From NCBI GenBank assembly GCA_020637365.1, contig JACJWE010000003.1, positions 298,038 to 362,037 of the forward strand: a stretch of DNA of 64,000 nt, in the 5' to 3' direction. The DNA comes from Acidimicrobiia bacterium. GTDB taxonomy: Bacteria > Actinomycetota > Acidimicrobiia > IMCC26256 > JAGNEX01. How positions within the stretch are numbered: position 1 is the first letter of the stretch; each line of letters begins with the position of its first letter. The notes under the pieces were generated by a model. The model was not told where the DNA came from. It searched no databases and saw only the letters and a program-made list of their open reading frames with translations. The position numbers were made by a program, and so were the translations under genes. This document shows positions 36,081 to 44,405 of this stretch, one piece after another.

Positions 36081-37226
36081 CTATGCAACCTTTGAGAGAT
36101 GTAGAACCGCGTCGTCGCCAAAGCGGCAGTCCGCTACCGAGTTGCGCCAGGCCACCGTATTGGCCTGTTCGTAGTTGAACAGGAGCGCGAGATCGTGTCC
36201 GTCCTGGGCATGCCGGTCGACAATGCGCCGGATCGCCAACGCGTTGGGATGGTGGAAGCGATCACCGCTCGTCGAAATCAGATAATGATCGGCGCGCACC
36301 TCGTCCAGCAGTTGGTCGGTCGTGTTCTGCTTGCTGCCGTGATGTGACAGTTTGAGAGCGTCGATGTGCAGCGGACCGTCAACGCCCCGTTCGGCGCGGA
36401 GACGTCGCAGGCTCGCCGTCAGCACGTCGTCATGAGCGTCAGCAGCGAGCAGAACCGAGCGTCCGTGAAACTCTGCAAGCACGGCGATGCTGGCACCGTT
36501 AGCGGCACTCCGGTCTGGTGACGCAGCGATCTTGTCCGAACCAAGCGTGAGACGCGACCACCACATCTCTTGGAGCGCTTCATAGGCCGCGCTGGAGTCG
36601 CCAGGCTCGAAATTGGCTGCCTTCACCTCAGCCTGCCACTCGGCGGCAAGCTTTTGCAGCTTGCTCACCGTCGGCGAAACGACGGTGAGTTTCATCCCGC
36701 CTGCTAGATCGACCACCGGTAGAGGGGCGATCGCATCGCGATCTTCCGAGTCGTCGTCGATGGCGTCGGAGACAATGCCGTCGACGCCGGGAATGAACAC
36801 GGGCCCTCCACCGACCAGTTGGTTCCACGGACGACCCTGGCGTTCCAAAAGCGCCCCCAGGAACTCGCCATGTTTGCCTCCGAGCCGGTCCGCCCTGGTC
36901 TGTTCATCGATGTCTGCCAAGTGCTTCCATCCGTTGAACCAGATGTCTCCGAACAGGCAGCGCAATTCGTCGTCCTGGAGCAGGTAGACGATGCCCTCAA
37001 TGTGGTCCGCGTCGACATGACTGATGATCAACAGATCGATGAATCGCCGTCCGTCGTCGCGCGTCGGCACCCCTTGAATCCGCTCGCGTAGTTGCCGGTA
37101 GTGCCCGCCGTTCACCGGGCCACCATCGACCAGGATGCGGTTCGTAGGTGTGTCATCCGCTCCGTACTCGATCAGGATTGAGTCGCCACGTTCAGCTTGG
37201 AGCATCTCTACCGTAAAACTGGCCAT
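36081..37226 (-). CDS. Soluble ComEC-like metallo-beta-lactamase-fold protein
   Basis: 381 residues, no membrane segment or signal. Metal ligands: His70, Asp72, Asp74, His75 in LIISHVDADHIEGIVYLL (the HxHxDH motif with Asp for the second His, as in ComEC-like proteins), Asp263 in VLLAADAHDD, His294/295 in ALKLSHHGSKQN and a later His pair in GDRFHHPNAL. The start is ILVDGG-containing strands. Stand-alone proteins of this type are predicted nucleases or phosphodiesterases. It starts 18 bases after the CHAT gene stop, so the two form an operon; a joint role is inferred. Confidence 0.9.
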   Translation of the reverse strand: MASFTVEMLQAERGDSILIEYGADDTPTNRILVDGGPVNGGHYRQLRERIQGVPTRDDGRRFIDLLIISHVDADHIEGIVYLLQDDELRCLFGDIWFNGWKHLADIDEQTRADRLGGKHGEFLGALLERQGRPWNQLVGGGPVFIPGVDGIVSDAIDDDSEDRDAIAPLPVVDLAGGMKLTVVSPTVSKLQKLAAEWQAEVKAANFEPGDSSAAYEALQEMWWSRLTLGSDKIAASPDRSAANGASIAVLAEFHGRSVLLAADAHDDVLTASLRRLRAERGVDGPLHIDALKLSHHGSKQNTTDQLLDEVRADHYLISTSGDRFHHPNALAIRRIVDRHAQDGHDLALLFNYEQANTVAWRNSVADCRFGDDAVLHLSKVA

Positions 37227-37244
37227 CTCAACGCCCCTGAGCTG

Positions 37245-40037
37245 TCATGGCACCATCCGCCATTCGCTGTCACCCTGTAGGACCAGCTGAAGAGCAGCCG
37301 GCCGGCCCTCGCTCATCAGCTGCCGTCGGGCGTCGCGCAACGCCTCGCCAAGGGTGCGGCCGTCCTGGGCCGAAGAGATCAGCTCCGATAACAGAACCTG
37401 TGCGATCTGAGGCGCCTCTTCAGCGATGAGTTCCCCAATCGAGGACACGATCGCGGGCGCACATGACCGCAGCAGCGACGCGAACGACAGGATTCCCCCG
37501 TGGTGGAGGGAGGTATCGCAACCGAGCAACATCACCAGCGGACCGCGATCGTCGCCCACAACCCGAATGTGCCGTTGCCCTGGCCGTACGCTCGTACCAC
37601 CGATCTCGAGCATCGGGACCGCTATTCCGGCCCGCTGCACGAGGTCATGATGCGCAATGGCGATCAGCACCGATGGGGAGCATCGAGCGACTTCTGTTTC
37701 CCAGTCGGCCCAGTTCTCCACGATGGTCGTCGTCCCGCCAACAGGCTGGGGCAAGAGCGCAAGCGCCGTACTCGCATCTGAAACTCGCAGGCCCTGAGCA
37801 ACGAGTCGCGACGCCGCAGCCATGACGTTACGAAGCGGCACGGCCGTGCCTGCAACGTCGCTGCGATGGACCCGCGCAATCCATTCGGGGTTCGAGTCGG
37901 GTTCGGGCCAATGATGTTCGATGACCTTGCCCAACCCCCAGAACCACAGCGGACAGACGATGTTCTCTGCCGCAACGGGGTCGAGCGTGCCGCATTCCGG
38001 ACAGCCACCCCCATCGTTGGCGTCCCGCCAGGACATGCACGGCTGGGCTGTGTCCGCCGGGCGAGGCCCTCCATAGATGAGGTCGAGTGGAAACACCGTC
38101 TGTGTCGTAAACGAGATCATCTGGATGTGGTCGACATCGTTGAGCAGGTCGACGCCGAGCCCGACGCGCAGATCGGCTCCGAGTTGGGCCGCGACGAGGA
38201 TGGTTTCCCAAATAGGTGTTCCCGTGGTGAGTCGCAATTCACCAGCATTAACCAGGCCTGCCACGATGCTGCCGGTTTCGGCGATCACACCGCTCGTCGA
38301 CACCGGAAGGCTGATATCGGCGACCTGTCCAAACACTTCATCGTGAGACGTCGCGACGAGCGTCGCACCGGGACGCGACTCGTTGAGCCCGAGAGACGAC
38401 ACGTCGATCAGTCGGATGCTGAACGCTTCGTCATCGACGGGGGCCGCCGCACCCTCGGCGATCACGGGGGCGGCGATTTCGGCCGCTTGGAGTGCTACCG
38501 CTTGCGCTTCGTCGTAGACGATGATCGTCCCGACGAATCGTCCTTCATCGGGTGTGAACCGGAACCCGACCTGCCCTGACACAAGCGGGTTTCGGTCGAG
38601 TTCCATCAACTCGGTTTGGTCGATGCCCGCTCCGACGAAGCGCACCGGCAAGATCCGCTTGTCCTGGTATTGATCAAAGGCGATGCCCGCCGGTTGCTGA
38701 AGCACGACTTGAGCGACTCCCGGCAACGCGATGGTGACGTCGAGCCGAACCTCGCTACCGGCGCGTAGTGGAACCTCCTCCGAAAGTGTGACGCCGAGCC
38801 GACGGTCGTCGACGGTGTGGTCGCGTCTCTGCCCGCTGTCGGTTGGGCCCCGTCGGGTGTCGGGCCCGGATTCGGTAACCGCGCTGGGCGAAAGCGCGCC
38901 AGGAGCTAGGTCGATACCCAATTCGACGCCGAGGTCACTCTCGCGAGCGGTCTGCGGCTCTGCTTCCATCGCGTCAGGAGCGAAATCGACCCCGGCGGGC
39001 GACTGACGGACCAGCTGCAGACGGCTCAGGAGCCCTCTTCGGCTGCATCTCGGCTGCGGCGGAATGGGGTGACCGGACAGGTCGAGCACCCGGCGAGGCA
39101 CCAAAGTCCGTCGTGAACGGTTCTCGAATCCGTTCAAAGTGTCGGTGGAGTGGATGCGATCGACGAAGAGCCGCATCAGGAGTCGTCGCCACCGTAACGT
39201 GAAGCCGCCGGGCGGCTCGATGTGCGGCCGCCAAAACCGATCGTCGATCCGTCGGTCATGCGCCAAAGAAGTGTGGCACATACGGATACATCCAGGAGAT
39301 GGCTGCTGCTGACCACCACGGTGGAGGTTCATCGTCGAGGAACCAGCGCTCCCGACCGCTTCTTCGATCAGGTCGGAGTACCCCGTCCTGTCTGCGGCAG
39401 GGAGCACATGGGCGAGGTCACCGGAGTGCGACCACCGGTCAGGAAGCGGCGGACCCGTTCTTCGTCCGGCAGGAAGCCAATCCGGTTGGCGACGTTCAGA
39501 GAAGGCGCACCGTTTCCGCCAGGGCGCCACGTCCAGGTCTGGGCGATGGAGGAGTCGTTCGAACCGGACCCGGTCAAAGTCGACCGCCAGGAGTTTGGCA
39601 TCCAGCAGATCGCGCACCACCTCGTCGGACTGCCAACGATCGAGCTTCTCCCGCAACGCCCATATGGAGCGCAGGTCGGGAGGCAGGCCGGTTCGAGAGT
39701 CGTGAACCTCCGCCACTCTGTAGACCTGCGCTTCGACGAGCGCATCGCTTCTCGGCATCGACTGTGCGATCTGGTCATCGTCAAAACGACGGACGAGTGC
39801 GGCTACCGTCGATTCGTAGACCTGAGGCCAAACGTTCTGCCCGGATCCCCGACCGGTCGCCTGGGCAGCCGACCAGATGTCGGCGATCGACTCCGGCGGG
39901 CAAAGGTCGGCCAAGAACGGGAGCAAGCTCGGTTCGGGTGCACCTGTGCGTTGGAACGGTGCGTCGCCGTGAAAGGCTCGAGACGCGAGCTCAGCGTCGC
40001 TGAGTGTTGCGATCTCGGATTCGGTGATGTCGCTCAT
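37245..40037 (-). CDS. CHAT-domain caspase-like protein
   Basis: 930 residues. C-terminal CHAT protease domain with catalytic His796 or His797 in SVLIAIAHHDLVQR and Cys840 in PLVMLLGCDTSLHHGG, then LASLLR-like helix, APAIVSSIGEL and QLVLQGDSEWRMVP. About 100 residues before the His is VCPLWFWGLGKVIEHH, a motif shared by many CHAT proteins, with a preceding CPECG pair. Residues 1-170 are helical; 400-560 look like a beta-rich domain (LRAGSEVRLDVTIALPGVAQ). Residues 170-340 have odd, Arg-rich composition and a better reading in another frame near 39.4 kb, so two compensating indels are possible. Likely a protease effector or processor acting with the downstream MBL protein. Confidence 0.85.
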   Translation of the reverse strand: MSDITESEIATLSDAELASRAFHGDAPFQRTGAPEPSLLPFLADLCPPESIADIWSAAQATGRGSGQNVWPQVYESTVAALVRRFDDDQIAQSMPRSDALVEAQVYRVAEVHDSRTGLPPDLRSIWALREKLDRWQSDEVVRDLLDAKLLAVDFDRVRFERLLHRPDLDVAPWRKRCAFSERRQPDWLPAGRRTGPPLPDRWSHSGDLAHVLPAADRTGYSDLIEEAVGSAGSSTMNLHRGGQQQPSPGCIRMCHTSLAHDRRIDDRFWRPHIEPPGGFTLRWRRLLMRLFVDRIHSTDTLNGFENRSRRTLVPRRVLDLSGHPIPPQPRCSRRGLLSRLQLVRQSPAGVDFAPDAMEAEPQTARESDLGVELGIDLAPGALSPSAVTESGPDTRRGPTDSGQRRDHTVDDRRLGVTLSEEVPLRAGSEVRLDVTIALPGVAQVVLQQPAGIAFDQYQDKRILPVRFVGAGIDQTELMELDRNPLVSGQVGFRFTPDEGRFVGTIIVYDEAQAVALQAAEIAAPVIAEGAAAPVDDEAFSIRLIDVSSLGLNESRPGATLVATSHDEVFGQVADISLPVSTSGVIAETGSIVAGLVNAGELRLTTGTPIWETILVAAQLGADLRVGLGVDLLNDVDHIQMISFTTQTVFPLDLIYGGPRPADTAQPCMSWRDANDGGGCPECGTLDPVAAENIVCPLWFWGLGKVIEHHWPEPDSNPEWIARVHRSDVAGTAVPLRNVMAAASRLVAQGLRVSDASTALALLPQPVGGTTTIVENWADWETEVARCSPSVLIAIAHHDLVQRAGIAVPMLEIGGTSVRPGQRHIRVVGDDRGPLVMLLGCDTSLHHGGILSFASLLRSCAPAIVSSIGELIAEEAPQIAQVLLSELISSAQDGRTLGEALRDARRQLMSEGRPAALQLVLQGDSEWRMVP

Positions 40038-40426
40038 CGCCCATCACTCCCTTTGCGGTCGTCCAGACCGCCAGCGCCGTTCGTTAGTCAGAAACCGTCG
40101 AGAGTTTGTGAGACCATCGGAAAGCTATGCGAGGGGTGAAGTGCTGTCGAGCACAAGCACCACCAATCACCTTGCGTGGGGACCGCCCCTGCCTCATTCG
40201 ACGGCGAGCGACTTTCAGGGCTTGCCGGTATGACGACGAGCAATTGGGCAATACACTCTTCGGTCGATGACGAGACCTGCTCGAACACGGGATCGTCAGA
40301 CGCCCACGGGCGAGGCGTCGACCACCGATTACGTCGCGCCAACCCGCGTCGACCGCAGCTCACAACATCGTTCCTCGACACGCCCACCACGACACGCCCA
40401 CCTCAGCAACACATAGGAAAGTTCAG
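40038..40426. promoter_or_regulatory. Divergent intergenic region before the CHAT and UBP genes
   Basis: About 390 bases between two divergent genes must hold both promoters. I see no clear operator, RNA or further gene; open frames here lack motifs. Confidence 0.4.
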
Positions 40427-40777
40427 GTGACCGACATGTCCGATATCGACACGACGATTCCGCCCAGCGGACCAGGGTGCGTCGAGTGTTTGGCGCTCCC
40501 CGATGGCTGGTGGCTTCACCTTCGACGGTGCGCAATCTGCGGACACGTGGGCTGTTGTGACTCATCACCCCACCAGCACGCAACCGCACATTTCCGTTCG
40601 ACCGGCCACCGATACATGCAGAGCTACGAACCCGGCGAAGATTGGTTCTGGGACTACGAACGCCAGACCTATGCGACCGGCCCTCAGCTCGCGCCGCCGG
40701 ATTCCCGTCCGGCGAGCCAAGGCGCGCCCGCCCCGCGCGACCGAGTACCAGCCGACTGGCAGCAACAGCTTCACTAG
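40427..40777 (+). CDS. UBP-type zinc-finger protein
   Basis: 116 residues from GTG 40427 (AGGAAAG upstream; ATG 40436 also possible). A full ZnF-UBP pattern is visible: GCVECLALPDGWWLHLRRCA, ICGHVGCCDSSPHQHATAHF, STGHRYMQSYEPGEDWFWDY, with Cys and His ligands in order and the Tyr-Glu-Pro ending. Small stand-alone members are common in actinobacteria with unknown role; eukaryotic versions bind ubiquitin tails. Divergent from the CHAT operon. Confidence 0.9.
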   Translation: MTDMSDIDTTIPPSGPGCVECLALPDGWWLHLRRCAICGHVGCCDSSPHQHATAHFRSTGHRYMQSYEPGEDWFWDYERQTYATGPQLAPPDSRPASQGAPAPRDRVPADWQQQLH

Positions 40778-40841
40778 CAGGACACGGGGCGTTCGACGCT
40801 AGGTGCCGCAATATCAGGCGGGAGGGCGGGCCGCCGCGATG

Positions 40842-41558
40842 TCAGGCGCGAGGGCGGCGGGGCGGTTGGTTCCCGTAGCGGTCGATGTGGACGATCTCTT
40901 CGATTGGCCGTCGGGTGGTCGGGCCGTATCTGCCCTTGGCCCAGCCGATCGGGATGATGCACACGGGTTCGAGGTTCCGTGGCAGGCCGAGAATCCGCGA
41001 GGCGATCGGTGTGATCCAGATAGGCAGCGTCTGCAGCGACGCCCCCAGGCCGACGGCCCGGCACGCCAGGAGCAGATTCTGGACTGCGGGGTACACCGAG
41101 CCGTAGAACGATGACACCGAAAGCTGCGGCCAGCCGACCGAACGATGCTTGAGGCCCTTGCGATAGCAGGGGATGACGAACACGGGGATATCGGCGAAGT
41201 TCTCCATCTGCCACTTGGCAGGGCCCAGCGTCCGACGCTCCTGTTCAGTCTTGGCCGTTCGACGCACGATCGGCTCGAATGATCGGAACAGCGGCCGATA
41301 AAGCCGGGCCAAACGTTCCTTCTGTTCGCGTCCCGTCACCACCATGTACACCCAGTCCTGGGTGTTCGACGACGTCGGGGCTTTCAGCGACAGCTCGAGC
41401 AGCTCATAGATCAGCTCGAGATCGACCGGGTCGGTGCGCAGGCGCCGCACCGCCCGCTGGGTCCGCATGGCCTCTACCATCGGCATGGCCAACCGGTCGA
41501 GCGCCTCTTCGAGGGTTGGCGCTTCGAACTGCTGAGTTTCGGGGGACACATCGCTCAT
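40842..41558 (-). CDS. Nitroreductase family protein
   Basis: About 238 residues from ATG 41558 (GGAGAGAAG upstream). FMN-binding features: AMRTQRAVRRLRTDPVDLEL, LSLKAPTSSNTQDWVYMVVT, AVQNLLLACRAVGLGASLQT and EPVCIIPIGWAKGRYGP. Reduces nitro, quinone or flavin substrates with NAD(P)H. Single gene. Confidence 0.92.
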   Translation of the reverse strand: MSDVSPETQQFEAPTLEEALDRLAMPMVEAMRTQRAVRRLRTDPVDLELIYELLELSLKAPTSSNTQDWVYMVVTGREQKERLARLYRPLFRSFEPIVRRTAKTEQERRTLGPAKWQMENFADIPVFVIPCYRKGLKHRSVGWPQLSVSSFYGSVYPAVQNLLLACRAVGLGASLQTLPIWITPIASRILGLPRNLEPVCIIPIGWAKGRYGPTTRRPIEEIVHIDRYGNQPPRRPRA

Positions 41559-41777
41559 CTTCTCTCCGCACTCTTGTGTGATGCGCAGACCCGGCTGGTC
41601 GCGGGTGCGCAATGTTGACGGAGCTTACTTCAAACATCACCCCCATGTAAACAACGTCCACATAAGCGGGGTTCAGGTGCAGCCCTGGTCACAGCGACGC
41701 TTCGACCCCTCCGAACCTACCGACCTCCAGGAAGGTTGACGTGACCACCCATCATCGCCACCGTCAACCAAGAAGCG

Positions 41778-42431
41778 CTATGGCGTCGATGACTCAGAAC
41801 CATCGGGAGAGGAGCGGGGGGTCTGGGGCTCGGAGCGCAGAGGATCGAGGAGCTGGTCGATCAGTTGCACCCACCGCTTCTCGTCGACCGATGGCATGTC
41901 GAGCGCGCCGACGATGCGGGCACCGAGGGAAACCATCGTGAGAAATCGGGCGGCTTCCGCAGCGGGGACGTCCGGGACCGTCGTCCCCTCACGTTGAGTG
42001 AGCTCGATGCTGGCCGCCATACGCCCCTCGCCCTCGATGAGCCAGGTGCGGATGAGGTCGGCGACATCGTCGTGACGCCGGGACGCCACCACGGCTTCCA
42101 TCATCAACGCTGCGAGCGGCGTGTTTGGGTGCGCGTAGGACGCGCCTGCTCGACTCAAAAAGTCTTCCAGATCAACCGGCGCACACCACTCCCCGTCTGG
42201 GTCTTCGGCGATCAGTCCGAATTCACGCTCACCGAACTCTCGGACCACGGCGAAGAAGAGCTCGGCTTTCGTGGCGTAGTGCCCGTAGATCGACCCTTTG
42301 CTCAGCCCCGCGTCGGCAGCGATGCCAGCCAGACTCGCTCCCTCATATCCCTGCTCCGCAAATAGCCGGGCGGCAGCATCGAGCACCTGTGCTCGTGTTT
42401 CCTCCGGCGTAACCCCTGACTTGCGACCCAC
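41778..42431 (-). CDS. TetR-family repressor of the adjacent oxygenase operon
   Basis: 217 residues from GTG 42431 with a GAGGAG ribosome site. N-terminal TetR helix-turn-helix: VLDAAARLFAEQGYEGASLA, GIAADAGLSKGSIYGHYATK, AELFFAVVREFG. The C-terminal ligand-binding half is typical in length. It is divergent from the hydrolase-led operon and a perfect palindrome lies between them, so it very likely represses both directions. Confidence 0.94.
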   Translation of the reverse strand: MGRKSGVTPEETRAQVLDAAARLFAEQGYEGASLAGIAADAGLSKGSIYGHYATKAELFFAVVREFGEREFGLIAEDPDGEWCAPVDLEDFLSRAGASYAHPNTPLAALMMEAVVASRRHDDVADLIRTWLIEGEGRMAASIELTQREGTTVPDVPAAEAARFLTMVSLGARIVGALDMPSVDEKRWVQLIDQLLDPLRSEPQTPRSSPDGSESSTP

Positions 42432-42500
42432 AACATCTCCTCGGCGGCGGCCAGCCCATCGTACGGGCTGCCACCGGACAACCTACGAACAAGTTGCCCT

Positions 42501-42520
42501 AATACCGGCCAGCCGGTATT
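42501..42520. promoter_or_regulatory. TetR operator palindrome
   Basis: AATACCGGCCAGCCGGTATT is a perfect inverted repeat of 9-base arms around CA, 9 bases upstream of the hydrolase ATG and 70 bases from the tetR start. The position would block transcription or initiation of the operon. Binding by the adjacent TetR protein is inferred. Confidence 0.75.
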
Positions 42521-42528
42521 TTATCTCC

Positions 42529-43539
42529 ATGATCGAAGTACCTTCCCGGAATCCACGTATCAAGGTCGCGGGCGCCTCGCTCGCGACCTTCGCCCTCACA
42601 CTCGCGCTCGCCCGCCGCCAGACCTCGGTGGACGCTCCCACCGCTGACGAACCAGTACTCGCCACCCTCGACGGCCTCGACGCCGAGCGGGTCACGCTGA
42701 CGACCGACGACGGCGCTGCGATCGAGGTGGTAGTCGCCGGCGCTGACGGAGGGACCACCGTGGTGCTCTCGCATTGTTGGATGGGTGTCCACACCATGTG
42801 GGCGGCGGTCGCCCACTCCCTCGTCGCCGATGGCTACCGCGTCGTGCTCTACGACCAGCGGGGCCACGGAGCATCGACGGTCGGCTCCGATCTGCTGACC
42901 ACGGACCGCCTGGGGTCCGACCTGCTCGCCGTCCTTGACTCCGTCGGCGCGACCGATGCCGTGCTGGTCGGCCACTCCATGGGCGGCATGGCCATACAAG
43001 GACTCGTCGCCACTCACCCTGAAGTGCTGGGTCGCATACGGGGGCTGGTGCTCGTGGCCACCGCAGCGCGGTTCTCGCGCCTGACCATTCCTCGTCGCCT
43101 GGCCCACCGGATCATCGGTGACGCCGCATCCACCCGCCTCGCGGCCCGCTCCCCCGGACGGGTCCGCCGAGCATTCGGCCCCGGCGCAGGTCCCGCACAC
43201 TTCCAGGTCCTCCATGACTCCATCGTCGCCACCCCGGGATCGACCAGGGCCGACTGCCTCGTGGCTATCAGCGCCATGGAGTACCGCGATCGCCTCGGGC
43301 AGGTTTCGGTCCCAACGCGCGTGGTCGTCGGTTCTCACGATCGCTTCACGACCCCGGCCCGATCCCGAGCCCTGACCGACCTGATCTCGGGTGCCGAGAT
43401 GACATTCCTGGACGGCATCGGCCACATGGTGCCACTGGAGGCCCCGGAGGCGGTCGTCGCTGCGGTCGCGGCCGTGACTGCCGTCGACCGGACACCCAAA
43501 CCCACAGCGTCACCCAGACTCACAGGAGCAGCGACATGA
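42529..43539 (+). CDS. Alpha/beta hydrolase
   Basis: 336 residues from ATG 42529. An N-terminal hydrophobic stretch (VAGASLATFALTLALA) may anchor it. Hydrolase fold: VVLSHCWMGVHTMWAAVAHS (oxyanion strand), RVVLYDQRGHGASTVG, nucleophile Ser in VLVGHSMGGMAIQGL, Asp in VVVGSHDRFTTPARS and His in FLDGIGHMVPLEAPE. Probably an esterase or lipase. First gene of a four-gene operon; its stop overlaps the next start. Confidence 0.92.
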   Translation: MIEVPSRNPRIKVAGASLATFALTLALARRQTSVDAPTADEPVLATLDGLDAERVTLTTDDGAAIEVVVAGADGGTTVVLSHCWMGVHTMWAAVAHSLVADGYRVVLYDQRGHGASTVGSDLLTTDRLGSDLLAVLDSVGATDAVLVGHSMGGMAIQGLVATHPEVLGRIRGLVLVATAARFSRLTIPRRLAHRIIGDAASTRLAARSPGRVRRAFGPGAGPAHFQVLHDSIVATPGSTRADCLVAISAMEYRDRLGQVSVPTRVVVGSHDRFTTPARSRALTDLISGAEMTFLDGIGHMVPLEAPEAVVAAVAAVTAVDRTPKPTASPRLTGAAT

Positions 43540-44405
43540 CTCAGACGAGCAACGTTTCACACGACGTGCCGACTCGGCGGATGTCCTTCGACGAGGTGCT
43601 CAAGGACATGCCCAAACATTTCGCCGCCGACGGTGACCTCATCCTGAGCCACCTTGCGGCCGCTCTCTCCGGCGTCTTCCCCGACGGCGAAGACTTCTTC
43701 GTCGCGTCCGTGCGCAACTACCGCAGCCAGGTCACCGACCCGGACCTGCGCCGCCAGGTCAACGGGTTCATCGGGCAAGAAGCGATGCACGGCAGAGTCC
43801 ATCGCTCGTTCAACGATCGTCTCGATGCCCTCGGCTACCACACCAAGTTCTCTGAACGACGCACCAAGTTCTTCACCAAGCTGCAGCAACGCGTCATGAG
43901 CGAGGAGCGCCAACTGGCCGTGACCGCTGCGCTCGAGCACTTCACCGCAACCCTCGCGGAGCTGCTGTTGCGCGACCCGAAAGCACGTGCGATGTTTGGC
44001 CACGACGCTGCTCGTCAGGTGTTCGTGTGGCATGCCCTCGAGGAGGCGGAGCACAAGGCCGTCGCCTTCGACGTCTACCGGGCGATTGGAGGATCGGAGA
44101 AGATCAGAGTGCGGGCCATGCGCCAGACCCGCCTCATGTTCGTCTCCGCCACCGTCCTGCAGGTCGCCATCGCGGTCCTGCTCGACCCGGCGTCGCACCG
44201 GCGCGGAGCCCTTCGTCAGAGCCTCTGGCGGTTCCGGCGCTCACCGTTGTGGAACCGAGCGCTGTGGAAGCAACTCAAGGACTACGACCGGCCCAACTTC
44301 CACCCAGACGACTACGACACCGACCAGCTCGTCGATCAGTGGCGTGAGATCCTGTTCGGCACCGACGGCGAACTCAACGACAAGCTCACCAGGTCCGCAG
44401 CATGA
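43536..44405 (+). CDS. Predicted metal-dependent hydrolase (PF10118-like)
   Basis: 289 residues. NGFIGQEAMHGRVHRSFNDR, ALEHFTATLAELLLRDPKAR and VWHALEEAEHKAVAFDVYRA carry the E-x-x-x-H and E-x-x-H patterns of a helical di-metal fold, with one hydrophobic segment (LMFVSATVLQVAIAVLL). This family is often found beside alkane- or fatty-acid-modifying monooxygenases; the exact reaction is not known. Coupled by ATGA overlaps to both neighbours. Confidence 0.85.
   Translation: MTQTSNVSHDVPTRRMSFDEVLKDMPKHFAADGDLILSHLAAALSGVFPDGEDFFVASVRNYRSQVTDPDLRRQVNGFIGQEAMHGRVHRSFNDRLDALGYHTKFSERRTKFFTKLQQRVMSEERQLAVTAALEHFTATLAELLLRDPKARAMFGHDAARQVFVWHALEEAEHKAVAFDVYRAIGGSEKIRVRAMRQTRLMFVSATVLQVAIAVLLDPASHRRGALRQSLWRFRRSPLWNRALWKQLKDYDRPNFHPDDYDTDQLVDQWREILFGTDGELNDKLTRSAA

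Noticed and set aside
37247..40139. Several plus-strand frames of 120-305 codons
   Set aside because: Shadows of the CHAT gene; no motifs.
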